This document shows, in pieces, positions 1 to 6,434 of a DNA stretch of 8,772 nucleotides. Location: the NCBI GenBank assembly GCA_012514775.1, contig JAAYZQ010000066.1, positions 1-8,772 on the forward strand. The letters run 5' to 3'. The DNA is from Anaerolineaceae bacterium. GTDB lineage: Bacteria > Chloroflexota > Anaerolineae > JAAYZQ01. Each line of letters begins with the position of its first letter. Positions within the stretch are counted from its first letter, which is position 1. Position numbers and translations under genes: made by a program. The notes under the pieces were generated by a model, which did no database searches, was not told the DNA's origin, and worked only from the letters and a program-made list of their open reading frames with translations.

Positions 1-216
1 GACTACTATACCGCCAACCCCGACACCGACTTGTTCCTGACGCTGGGTCCCAACGGCGCCAACCCGTTCTACGCCTTCATGGACGCCGAAGGCCTGGCGC
101 CTGGCGACATCAAGCACGGCACCTTTGACCTGAGCCCGGAGATCGCGGCCAAGATCGAGGACGGCACGAGCATGTTTGGCATCGACCAGCAGCCCTTCAT
201 GCAGGGCTACGGCGCA
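1..216 (+). repeat. Direct repeat copy A (internal duplication of the binding-protein gene)
   Basis: Positions 1-144 match 868-1011 with a single difference (T31 versus C898). Positions 145-216 match 1012-1083 less well (about 8 differences up to the ggc-gca/ggt-gcg codons near 213), and similarity falls quickly after that. The repeat period is 867 bp, or 289 codons, so the frame is kept. The left limit is unknown because the copy runs off the window. Confidence 0.95.
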
Positions 217-1212
217 GTGATGATGCTGACCATGGTTGGCCGCTACGGCATCCTGCCGGCGCTGCCGGTCACGGCAACTGGCCCTGGCTTTATCACCGCT
301 GAAAACGTGGACTTTACGGTGGATGCGGAACGGCCCGTCAACCTCTACCTGGTGCAGCACGCGATGTGCGCCTGGGACGCCTTCTGGTGCGTCGTGGAAA
401 ACGGCATCGAGCGGGCGGCGGAAGAGATGGGCGTGGAGTACACGCTTCTGGGCCCCGACAAGTTTGACCTGGAAAAAGTCGCGCAGTTGATCGAGCAGGC
501 AGTGGCTGCCCAGCCGGACGGCCTGGCACTGACGGTCACCGACGCGGACCTGTTCCGGGCACCTATCGAGAAGGCCCTCGACGCCGGCATCCCGGTGGTC
601 GGCTACAATGCCGGCAACGGCCCCGTGGTGGACGGGATCGACTACATGACCTACCTTGGCCAGGACGAGTACCAGGGCGGTTACCTGGGTGGTATGCGCC
701 TGGCGGCGGACGGCGGCACGGCGGGTGTGTGCATCAACCAGCAGGTGGGCCACACCGGTCTGGACCGGCGCTGCCAGGGCTTTGTCGAGGCCCTGACAGA
801 GCTGGGCATCGACGCCGAGGTGTTGGCCATCAGCGACGACCCGGCGAGCTCCCAGACGGTCATCTCGGACTACTATACCGCCAACCCCGACACCGACCTG
901 TTCCTGACGCTGGGTCCCAACGGCGCCAACCCGTTCTACGCCTTCATGGACGCCGAAGGCCTGGCGCCTGGCGACATCAAGCACGGCACCTTTGACCTGA
1001 GCCCGGAGATCATTGCCAAGATCAAGGACGGCACGAGCATGTTTGGCATCGACCAGCAGCCGTTCCTGCAGGGCTACGGTGCGGTGATGACGCTCATGCT
1101 CAACGTTCGCTACGGCGTGAGCTCGGCAGTGCCGGTGACAGCCACCGGCCCCGGCTTTGTTGACCTGACGAATGTCGAAGTCGTCGAGTCGCTGGCCGGC
1201 CAGTATCGCTAA
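1..1212 (+). CDS. Sugar/cyclitol ABC transporter substrate-binding protein with tandem binding domains (5' partial)
   Basis: This is the 3' part of a periplasmic-binding protein gene. The frame is open from base 1 (403 residues visible), so the true start and signal peptide lie upstream; the TTG at base 31 is internal. Residues 1-97 are the C-terminal part of one Peripla_BP_4 (ribose/rhamnose-type) domain ending in TATGPGF. After a linker of about 15 residues, a second, nearly full domain begins at about residue 113 (NLYLVQHAMCAWDAFW) and runs to the stop. It ends in the same TATGPGF motif, exactly 289 residues later (residues 94-97 and 383-386). No stop codon, start signal or signal peptide separates the domains, so this looks like one fused protein. 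C244 and C258 (VCINQ...RRCQGF) could form a disulfide in an exported protein. The permease and ATPase follow directly. The ligand is unproven; the downstream iolG suggests myo-inositol or a related cyclitol. The family call is firm, the substrate is inferred. Confidence 0.93.
   Translation, partial: DYYTANPDTDLFLTLGPNGANPFYAFMDAEGLAPGDIKHGTFDLSPEIAAKIEDGTSMFGIDQQPFMQGYGAVMMLTMVGRYGILPALPVTATGPGFITAENVDFTVDAERPVNLYLVQHAMCAWDAFWCVVENGIERAAEEMGVEYTLLGPDKFDLEKVAQLIEQAVAAQPDGLALTVTDADLFRAPIEKALDAGIPVVGYNAGNGPVVDGIDYMTYLGQDEYQGGYLGGMRLAADGGTAGVCINQQVGHTGLDRRCQGFVEALTELGIDAEVLAISDDPASSQTVISDYYTANPDTDLFLTLGPNGANPFYAFMDAEGLAPGDIKHGTFDLSPEIIAKIKDGTSMFGIDQQPFLQGYGAVMTLMLNVRYGVSSAVPVTATGPGFVDLTNVEVVESLAGQYR
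868..1083 (+). repeat. Direct repeat copy B (internal duplication of the binding-protein gene)
   Basis: This is the second copy of the element at the left edge, encoding DYYTANPDTD through the GIDQQPF region in the C-terminal domain. The near-identical part (868-1011) includes synonymous positions, so protein-level selection alone does not explain it; recent duplication or gene conversion does. Confidence 0.95.
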
Positions 1213-1228
1213 TCGTAAATGATCGTCA

Positions 1229-1258
1229 GGTAGGGGCGCAGCGCGCTGCGCCCCTACC
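1229..1258. repeat. Perfect 30-bp palindrome (GTAGGGGCG-type), between binding-protein and permease genes
   Basis: The 30 bases are exactly self-complementary; each arm begins GGTAGGGGCGCAG and the arms meet without a spacer. In RNA this would form a very stable hairpin 16 nt after the binding-protein stop codon. No T-run follows, so it is not a standard intrinsic terminator. Palindromes with GTAGGGGCG/CGCCCCTAC arms are, from general knowledge, dispersed repeats in Chloroflexota and cyanobacteria. A 3' stabilising role that raises binding-protein expression over permease expression is possible but inferred. Confidence 0.85.
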
Positions 1259-1308
1259 ATCCCTCTTCCTGCCGAGATGGGGGTAGAGGAAAGAGGAGTT
1301 GAGAAACG

Positions 1309-2313
1309 GTGGCCAGAGCGGCGACCCTGCAAAAATCGATTGTGCGCCAGGGGCTCGAGTCGCCCATCGCCGGGCCGGTGATCACGTTTGTCGGTGTTTT
1401 CATTATCTTTTCAATTTTCGTGCCGAATTTCATGACGATGCGTTCGATCACCGGCATTATCAACGCGGCAACGCTGACGGGGGTTATTACGGTCGGCGTC
1501 ACCCTGCTGATGATTGCCGGCGAGTTTGACCTGTCGGTAGGGGCAATCATGGCCATCGGCGCCTTTATCTTTGGCGCCGGAACGATGGCGGGCATGAATC
1601 CGGCCCTCGCGGTGGTCCTGGCCCTGGCTGCTTCGGCGATCCTCGGCGCGATAAATGGCTTTATCCTGATCTTGACCGGCATCCCCTCTTTCATCGTCAC
1701 TCTCGGCACGCAGTATCTCTACCGCGGTGCGCTCTATGTGCTGTCCACGGGTATCATGCTCCAGACCGTCGCCGACGTTCCCATCTACAACGTGTTCAAC
1801 GGCCGGATGGCCTTCATCGCCGACGCCATCCGGGGCGCCAACTTCCGGACGTCGATTTTCTGGCTCCTGGGTGTCGTCCTCCTCGTCCAGCTCCTGCTGG
1901 TCCGCACCCGCTTTGGCAACCACGTATTTGCCGCGGGCGGCGCCAAGCTGGCGGCCCGGGCCACGGGCGTGAGCATCACTCGCACCAAGCTTGCCTGCTT
2001 TGTCATCTCGGGCATCCTGGCGGGCCTGGCAGGGATCATGCTCTTTAGCCAGTTCAAGACGGCCAAGATCGCGACCGGGGCAGGAGAGGAGCTGAACGCC
2101 ATCGCCGCGGCCGTCGTCGGTGGCACGCTGTTGACCGGTGGGTCGGGCAGTATTCTTGGCGCCCTTCTTGGCGTCTTGACCATCAGCATGTTGCGCACGG
2201 GCGTCGTCCTGCTCAACCTGCCGTTCATTCCTGCCGACAATTTTGTTGCGGTCGTCGGTGTGACCATCGTCCTGGCGGCCATCTTTAACAACTGGATTCG
2301 CAAGCAGGCCTAG
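1309..2313 (+). CDS. CUT2-type sugar/cyclitol ABC transporter permease
   Basis: This is an inner-membrane permease of the RbsC/XylH/YtfT family (BPD_transp_2), 334 residues, the usual length. The GTG start is preceded by AGAGGAG (1292-1298) with about 10 nt spacing. Visible features are a hydrophobic segment at about 20-38, the hallmark GEFDLSVGAIMA at 71-82, several strongly hydrophobic spans (about 82-95, 99-122, 183-198, 229-246, 282-302, 312-326), and the conserved GGTLLTGGSGSILGALLG at 271-288. The region around 216-235 (ARATGVSITRTKLACFVISG) occupies the place where the ATPase-contact loop is expected. One permease gene is enough because this family works as a homodimer. It sits between the binding-protein gene and the ATPase gene in normal CUT2 context. 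Substrate is inferred only from the neighbouring inositol dehydrogenase. Confidence 0.94.
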   Translation: MARAATLQKSIVRQGLESPIAGPVITFVGVFIIFSIFVPNFMTMRSITGIINAATLTGVITVGVTLLMIAGEFDLSVGAIMAIGAFIFGAGTMAGMNPALAVVLALAASAILGAINGFILILTGIPSFIVTLGTQYLYRGALYVLSTGIMLQTVADVPIYNVFNGRMAFIADAIRGANFRTSIFWLLGVVLLVQLLLVRTRFGNHVFAAGGAKLAARATGVSITRTKLACFVISGILAGLAGIMLFSQFKTAKIATGAGEELNAIAAAVVGGTLLTGGSGSILGALLGVLTISMLRTGVVLLNLPFIPADNFVAVVGVTIVLAAIFNNWIRKQA

Positions 2314-2378
2314 AGCGAGGAGTGGAGGTACGAAATTCGTGGATTCGGAACTCAAATCGAGCCAGATCGAGTTCGCGA

Positions 2379-2387
2379 GGAGGGAGG
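2379..2387 (+). promoter_or_regulatory. Ribosome binding site that fixes the ATPase start
   Basis: The purine-rich GGAGGGAGG ends 8 nt before the ATG at 2396. It supports that ATG over the in-frame GTG at 2339, which would add 19 residues (DSELKSSQIEFARREVEN) that are not part of the ABC fold. Confidence 0.8.
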
Positions 2388-2395
2388 TAGAGAAT

Positions 2396-3172
2396 ATGAG
2401 TGATAACGGCCCATGTGACGATCTCGACGTACCGGTCGTCCGCATGGAGAACATTGTCAAGCGCTTTGGCACCATCACGGCGCTGAATGGCGTTGATTTC
2501 ACCGTGCATCGTCACGAGGTGGTGGGGCTGTTGGGCGACAACGGGGCGGGCAAGTCGACATTGATCAAGGTGCTGACGGGCGTTCACACGCCCACGAGCG
2601 GCAAGATCTATATCGATGGCCAGCTTGTGCAGATTCCCTCCCCCCGGGAGGCACGGGCCCTGGGCATCGAGACCTGCTACCAGGACCTGGCCCTGGTGCC
2701 CCTGATGAGCATTACCCGCAACTTTTTCCTGGGACGCGAGGTCACGCGTGGCCTGGGGAATCTCCTCCGGTGGCTCGACCTGCGCCAGATGGACCAGGAG
2801 TCGCGACAGGCGCTTCAGGACATCGGCATCAAGATCCGCTCGCCGCGAGAAAAGGTGGGCAAGCTGTCGGGTGGCGAGCGCCAGTCCATCGCCATCGGCC
2901 GCGCCAAGTATTTCGGCGCGAAACTCCTCATCCTCGACGAGCCGACCTCGGCCCTGTCGGTGGGCGAGACGCACAAGGTTCTGACCTATACGCTGAACGC
3001 CAAGGAGCGGGGCCTGGGCGTGATCTTTATCACCCACAACGTGGGCCACGTCTACCAGGTGGCCGACCGCTTCACCATCATCCGCCACGGTGAGATGGTG
3101 GGCACCTACAGCCGGGACGAGGTGACCGAGAAGGACATTGCGGCCCTCATCACCGGGGAGCGGGTGAGGTAA
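2396..3172 (+). CDS. Single-domain CUT2-type ABC transporter ATP-binding protein (FrcA-like)
   Basis: This is the cytoplasmic ATPase of the importer, 258 residues from the ATG at 2396. Motifs: Walker A GDNGAGKST at 47-55, Q-loop Q96 in CYQDLALVP, signature LSGGERQ at 157-163, Walker B LLILDEPTSAL at 177-187 with catalytic E182, and H-loop H214 in ITHN. Most CUT2 ATPases (RbsA, MglA) are about 500 residues with two ABC domains; this has one, as in the fructose system FrcA, so it probably works as a homodimer. It follows the permease after 82 nt and is likely co-transcribed. The ATPase call is certain; substrate is inferred from context. Confidence 0.95.
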   Translation: MSDNGPCDDLDVPVVRMENIVKRFGTITALNGVDFTVHRHEVVGLLGDNGAGKSTLIKVLTGVHTPTSGKIYIDGQLVQIPSPREARALGIETCYQDLALVPLMSITRNFFLGREVTRGLGNLLRWLDLRQMDQESRQALQDIGIKIRSPREKVGKLSGGERQSIAIGRAKYFGAKLLILDEPTSALSVGETHKVLTYTLNAKERGLGVIFITHNVGHVYQVADRFTIIRHGEMVGTYSRDEVTEKDIAALITGERVR

Positions 3173-3280
3173 GGGATGGAGATAAGGAACTCTTCCCCCC
3201 AGCGCCGATCCGGCCCGCCTGCGCTTGGGCCGCACGCACAGGCGTTGGGTCCTGCGCCGAGCGGAGGGAAAGGGGAGGCG

Positions 3281-4423
3281 ATGGAGCGACTGCAGAGGGC
3301 GCTGGCTCACCAGGAGCCGGATCGCGTCCCGTTTGACCTGGGAGGCACGGGCCTGACGACGCTGCACGTTACCGCCTACCGCAATTTGCGCCAGTATCTT
3401 GGCCTGCCGCCGGTGGATGTGCGCGTGGCGCACATGGCGGAGCAGTTGGCGGATGTGGATGAGGACGTGGCCGACAGGCTCCAGGCCGACGTGCGTCCGG
3501 TCCGGCCGGGATTCCCGGAGGGCTTTCAGTACACGTTCGAGGACCAGGGGGCGTACGAAGCGTATCACGACGAGTGGGGCATCGGCTGGCGCAAGCCCAG
3601 GGACGGCGGCTTTTACTACGACATGTACGACCACCCGCTGGCCGGGGCCGGGAGCGTGGACGAGCTGCTGGCTTATCCCTTTCCCGACCCCCTGGATCCC
3701 GCCCGTTTTGCCTCCCTCCGCTCCGACGCCGAGGCCGTCCTGGCTACGGGCAGGGCGGCGGTCCTGGCCGGGCCGTGCTCGGGCATCGCCGAGATGGTCT
3801 CCTGGATGCGGGGGTACGAGAACTTCTATATCGACCTGGCGGCCAACCCCGACATGATCACGGCGCTCCTGGACCGGCTGGTGGATTTCAAGTGCGCCTA
3901 CTGGGAGCGAGCCCTGGCCGAGGTCGGCGACCTGGTGGACGTGGTCATCGAGGCGGATGACCTGGCCGGCCAGCACGGCATGCTCCTCTCGCCGCGGACC
4001 TACCGCCGCCTGATCAAGCCGCGACATGCCCGCCTGTTCTCGTTCATCAAGGCCACGGCCCCGGTCAAGATCTTTTTCCACTCCTGCGGCGCGGTGCGGC
4101 CCATCATCCCCGACCTCATCGAGGCCGGGATCGACATCCTGAACCCTGTCCAGGTCAGCGCCGCGGGCATGGACCCCCAGGAGCTAAAGCGCGAGTTTGG
4201 CCGCGACCTGGTGTTCTGGGGCGGGGGCGTGGACACGCAGCAAGTGCTGGGTACGGGCACCCCTCAACAGGTGCGCGACGACGTGCGGCGCAACGTGGAG
4301 GCCCTGGCGCCGGGCGGCGGGTTCGTCTTTGCCGCCGTCCACGACATCCAGGCCAACGTGCCGCCCGAGAACATCGTGGCCATGTGGGAGGCCTGGCGGG
4401 ACTTTGGGGTTCGGAGTTCATAG
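3281..4423 (+). CDS. Uroporphyrinogen decarboxylase superfamily protein (methyltransferase-like, function unknown)
   Basis: This is a UroD-fold (TIM barrel) protein of 380 residues from the ATG at 3281. That start gives MERLQRALAHQEPDRVPFDL, the normal N-terminus of this group, and is preceded by GGGGAGG (closest spacing only 2-3 nt, with another GGAGGG about 12 nt upstream). An in-frame ATG at 3176 would add 35 Pro/Gly/Arg-rich residues without domain character; it has a plausible GAGG site and cannot be excluded. Visible motifs are EADDLAGQHGMLLSP (224-238), the metal-type FFHSCGAV (H267, C269), WGGGVDTQ (313-320) and VHDIQANVPPENI (353-365). In MtaA-type methyltransferases zinc is held by His, Cys and a second Cys; at the last site this protein seems to have H354. 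It is unlikely to be the haem enzyme HemE, given its sugar-operon setting. Relatives are common in sugar clusters of Chloroflexota and similar bacteria, but the reaction is not established. Confidence 0.88.
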   Translation: MERLQRALAHQEPDRVPFDLGGTGLTTLHVTAYRNLRQYLGLPPVDVRVAHMAEQLADVDEDVADRLQADVRPVRPGFPEGFQYTFEDQGAYEAYHDEWGIGWRKPRDGGFYYDMYDHPLAGAGSVDELLAYPFPDPLDPARFASLRSDAEAVLATGRAAVLAGPCSGIAEMVSWMRGYENFYIDLAANPDMITALLDRLVDFKCAYWERALAEVGDLVDVVIEADDLAGQHGMLLSPRTYRRLIKPRHARLFSFIKATAPVKIFFHSCGAVRPIIPDLIEAGIDILNPVQVSAAGMDPQELKREFGRDLVFWGGGVDTQQVLGTGTPQQVRDDVRRNVEALAPGGGFVFAAVHDIQANVPPENIVAMWEAWRDFGVRSS

Positions 4424-4455
4424 ACTGGTAGATTTGGGAGGTCAAGGGAGAAGGC

Positions 4456-5307
4456 ATGGAGGAACGTAACAGGCAGGGTGCTCACCCAGGCGGATTGGGT
4501 GCTTGTACCTGGCTCTTTGGCGAGATGCCGCTGGCCGAGGTCGCGCGCCGGCTGCGCGCCCTGGAATTCGATGGTGTCGAGCTGCTGGGCGACCTGTCGC
4601 TGTACGGTGCCGCCGAGGCCGGCCAGATCCTGCGAGACAATGGCCTGGAGGTGTTCTCGCTGACGCCGGCCGACGTGGACCTGGCGCACCCGGACCCGGC
4701 GGTGCGGGGCGAGGCAGTGGACTACTATCTGCGCTTCGTGGATTTTGCAGCGGAGCTTGGCCAACCCCTGGTGGCCTGTCACGGGCAGGTTGGCCGGGTC
4801 AAGGCCATCAGCAGCCAGGCCGAAGAGCGGGCCGGTTTCGTGGCCGCGGTGCGCCAGGTGGCCATGCGGGCCGAAGCGGTCGGCCTGCGCCTGGTGATGG
4901 AGGTCCTGAACCGCTACGAGGCCCACCTGCTGAACACCGCCGCCGAGGCGGTCGCGTTTATCGACGACGTGGGCTCGGACCACCTGGGGATCCTGTTGGA
5001 TGCCTACCACATGAACATCGAAGAGGCCGATCCGGCGTGGGCCATTCGCTGCGCGGGCGATCGGCTCTGGCTCTACCACGCCGCCGACTCGAACCGCCAG
5101 GGCATCGGCCGCGGCCACACCGACTGGGCCGCGCAGATGGCCGCGCTAAAGGACGTCGGCTACCGCGGCCCCATCGTCGTGGAATGCACCGCTCCGGGCC
5201 CCAACCCCTTCACGCCCATCAAAGACGAGGGCTCGCTGCCCTGGCTGGAGACCTACCTGCGGGAATCCCGGGCGTGGCTCCTCGACCACGGTCCGCTCGC
5301 GAGCTAG
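4456..5307 (+). CDS. Sugar phosphate isomerase/epimerase family protein, D-tagatose 3-epimerase-like (candidate 5-keto-L-gluconate epimerase)
   Basis: This is an AP_endonuc_2-type TIM barrel of 283 residues with GGGAG just upstream of the ATG. The predicted metal ligands are E149 (VMEVLNRYE), D182 (LLDAYHMNIEE), H208 (LYHAADSNR) and E243 (VVECTA), with probable substrate residues E155, H185 and R214. The spacings 33, 26 and 35 between the metal ligands equal those I recall for Agrobacterium D-psicose 3-epimerase (E150, D183, H209, E244) and Pseudomonas cichorii D-tagatose 3-epimerase. This favours a Mn-dependent ketose 3-epimerase over IolE or IolI, which share the fold. T. maritima IolO (TM0416), a 5-keto-L-gluconate epimerase in an inositol operon, is also tagatose-3-epimerase-related, so an IolO-like role is attractive here. 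The gene starts 32 nt after the UroD-like gene. Family is firm; substrate is inferred. Confidence 0.9.
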   Translation: MEERNRQGAHPGGLGACTWLFGEMPLAEVARRLRALEFDGVELLGDLSLYGAAEAGQILRDNGLEVFSLTPADVDLAHPDPAVRGEAVDYYLRFVDFAAELGQPLVACHGQVGRVKAISSQAEERAGFVAAVRQVAMRAEAVGLRLVMEVLNRYEAHLLNTAAEAVAFIDDVGSDHLGILLDAYHMNIEEADPAWAIRCAGDRLWLYHAADSNRQGIGRGHTDWAAQMAALKDVGYRGPIVVECTAPGPNPFTPIKDEGSLPWLETYLRESRAWLLDHGPLAS

Positions 5308-5396
5308 AGCCCGGCCGCGGATACCGGCTGCCGGTGCTCGCGTGTCGGGCATCGGCGGGCGTGTAATGGGTAGATGAAGCACATTCCGCAGTTGTC

Positions 5397-5403
5397 AAAG
5401 GAG
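5397..5403 (+). promoter_or_regulatory. Ribosome binding site for the GTG start of iolG
   Basis: AAAGGAG ends 8 nt before the GTG at 5412, a good Shine-Dalgarno and spacing that fixes this non-ATG start. The 50 bases around it are noticeably more A/T-rich than the genes. No convincing -35/-10 pair was found in the 104-nt gap (5308-5411). Confidence 0.7.
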
Positions 5404-5411
5404 TCTAATCT

Positions 5412-6425
5412 GTGAACGAGATCAACGTCGGCGTTATCGGTGCGGGGCGGATCGGCCGGGTTCACGCCGAGAACCTGGCCTATCGCATCCCCGAAGCCAA
5501 CCTGGTTGCCATTTCTGACGTGTTTGTCGCCGCGGCGGAAAAGCTGGCCGCTGAGCTAGGGGTGTCGGCGTACCAGGATCACCGCCGCATCCTCGACGAT
5601 CCGGCCATCGACGCCGTGCTCATTTGCTCCAGCACCGACACCCACGCGCGCTTTATGGAAGAAGCCGCCCAGGCGGGCAAGCAGATCTTTTGCGAGAAGC
5701 CCATCGCCCTGGACCTGGTGGCCATCGATCGCGCCCTGGAGGTTGTCAAGCAGGCTGGCGTCAAGCTGCAGATCGGATTCAACCGTCGGTTCGATCCGAA
5801 CTTCCGGCGGGTGCACGACGTGGTTGCCGAGGGCCAGATCGGCCAGCCCCACGTGCTGCGCATCACCAGCCGCGACCCGCTGCCGCCGCCCATCGACTAT
5901 GTGCGCGTGTCGGGCGGCATCTTCCTGGACATGACAATCCACGACTTTGACATGGCCCGCTTCCTCATGGGCAAGGAGGTCGAGTCGGTCTATGCCGCGG
6001 CGGGGGTGATGGTCGACCCGCGCATTGGCGAGGTGGGCGACGTGGACACGGCGGTGGTCACGCTGCATTTTGTCGATGGCTCCCTGGGCGTCATCGACAA
6101 CAGCCGGCAGGCCGTCTATGGCTACGACCAGAGGGTGGAGGTGTTTGGTAGCGCCGGGGTAGTGACGGCCGACAACAACTATCCCAACACGGCCATGATC
6201 AGCGACGCCAAGCGCGTGCATCGCGACCTGCCCCTCAACTTTTTCATGGAGCGCTACGTCGATTCGTACGTGAACGAGATGCGCGCCTTTGTCGACTGCG
6301 TGGTGAACAATGCCCCGCCGCCGGTCACCGGCCTCGACGGCCGGATCCCGGTGGTCATGGGCTATGCCGCGAAACAGTCGGTGGCCGAGGGGCGCCCGGT
6401 GCGACTGGACGAGGTAGGAGGCTAG
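5412..6425 (+). CDS. iolG: myo-Inositol 2-dehydrogenase
   Basis: This NAD-dependent Gfo/Idh/MocA oxidoreductase (337 residues, typical length) oxidises myo-inositol to scyllo-inosose in the cytoplasm. The Rossmann fold begins NVGVIGAGRIGRVHAENLA (5-23), and D36 at the end of the second strand (VAISD) fits NAD preference. The catalytic lysine is K96 in FCEKPIAL; the catalytic Asp-His pair is D173 and H177 in GGIFLDMTIHDFDMARF, matching the Lys/Asp/His set of Bacillus IolG. Long stretches typical of IolG are present: ICSSTDTHA, QIGFNRRFDPNFRRV, LRITSRDP, VDPRIGEVGDVDTAVVTL and DNSRQAVYGYDQRVEVFG. Start is the GTG behind AAAGGAG. The next gene starts 9 nt after the stop, and its likely ribosome site lies in the last codons of iolG, suggesting translational coupling. 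Activity on scyllo- or chiro-inositol or glucose as side substrates is possible. Confidence 0.94.
   Translation: MNEINVGVIGAGRIGRVHAENLAYRIPEANLVAISDVFVAAAEKLAAELGVSAYQDHRRILDDPAIDAVLICSSTDTHARFMEEAAQAGKQIFCEKPIALDLVAIDRALEVVKQAGVKLQIGFNRRFDPNFRRVHDVVAEGQIGQPHVLRITSRDPLPPPIDYVRVSGGIFLDMTIHDFDMARFLMGKEVESVYAAAGVMVDPRIGEVGDVDTAVVTLHFVDGSLGVIDNSRQAVYGYDQRVEVFGSAGVVTADNNYPNTAMISDAKRVHRDLPLNFFMERYVDSYVNEMRAFVDCVVNNAPPPVTGLDGRIPVVMGYAAKQSVAEGRPVRLDEVGG
6415..6421 (+). promoter_or_regulatory. Probable ribosome binding site for the second dehydrogenase, inside the iolG 3' end
   Basis: TAGGAGG lies in the last codons of iolG and ends 13 nt before the GTG at 6435. The spacing is long but it is the only good site nearby. 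The in-frame ATG at 6492 has GAGG directly touching it, which is too close to be efficient. Confidence 0.5.
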
Positions 6426-6434
6426 GCTGGCCCG

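Noticed and set aside
31..33. TTG as the start of the binding-protein gene
   Set aside because: The frame is open to base 1, and the preceding codons match the internal copy at 868 exactly, so the gene starts outside the window.
2339..2341. GTG as the start of the ATPase gene
   Set aside because: The ATG at 2396 has a much better ribosome site at ideal spacing, and the extra 19 residues are not part of the ABC domain.
2349..2374. Inverted repeat GAACTC/GAGTTC upstream of the ATPase as an operator
   Set aside because: Only six base pairs with a long spacer inside an operon; no second copy of the site was seen near other genes.
1411..2502. 363-codon open frame on the minus strand across the permease gene
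   Set aside because: It is rich in Asp/Gly/Arg/His, lacks any domain, and is antisense to a clear membrane permease, so it is a codon-bias shadow.
2285..4081. 598-codon open frame on the minus strand
   Set aside because: It lies opposite the ATPase and UroD-like genes, has biased His/Arg/Gly-rich composition and no recognisable domain, and is the kind of antisense shadow expected in GC-rich coding DNA.
3281..4423. Reading the UroD-like gene as hemE (haem biosynthesis)
   Set aside because: It carries the HxC metal-type motif and the VHDIQANVPPENI segment of sugar-operon and methyltransferase-like members, and its neighbours are sugar genes, not haem genes.
5323..5335. Small hairpin (5-bp stem ACCGG/CCGGT) after the epimerase gene as a terminator
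   Set aside because: The stem is short, no T-run follows, and such matches are common by chance in GC-rich spacer DNA.
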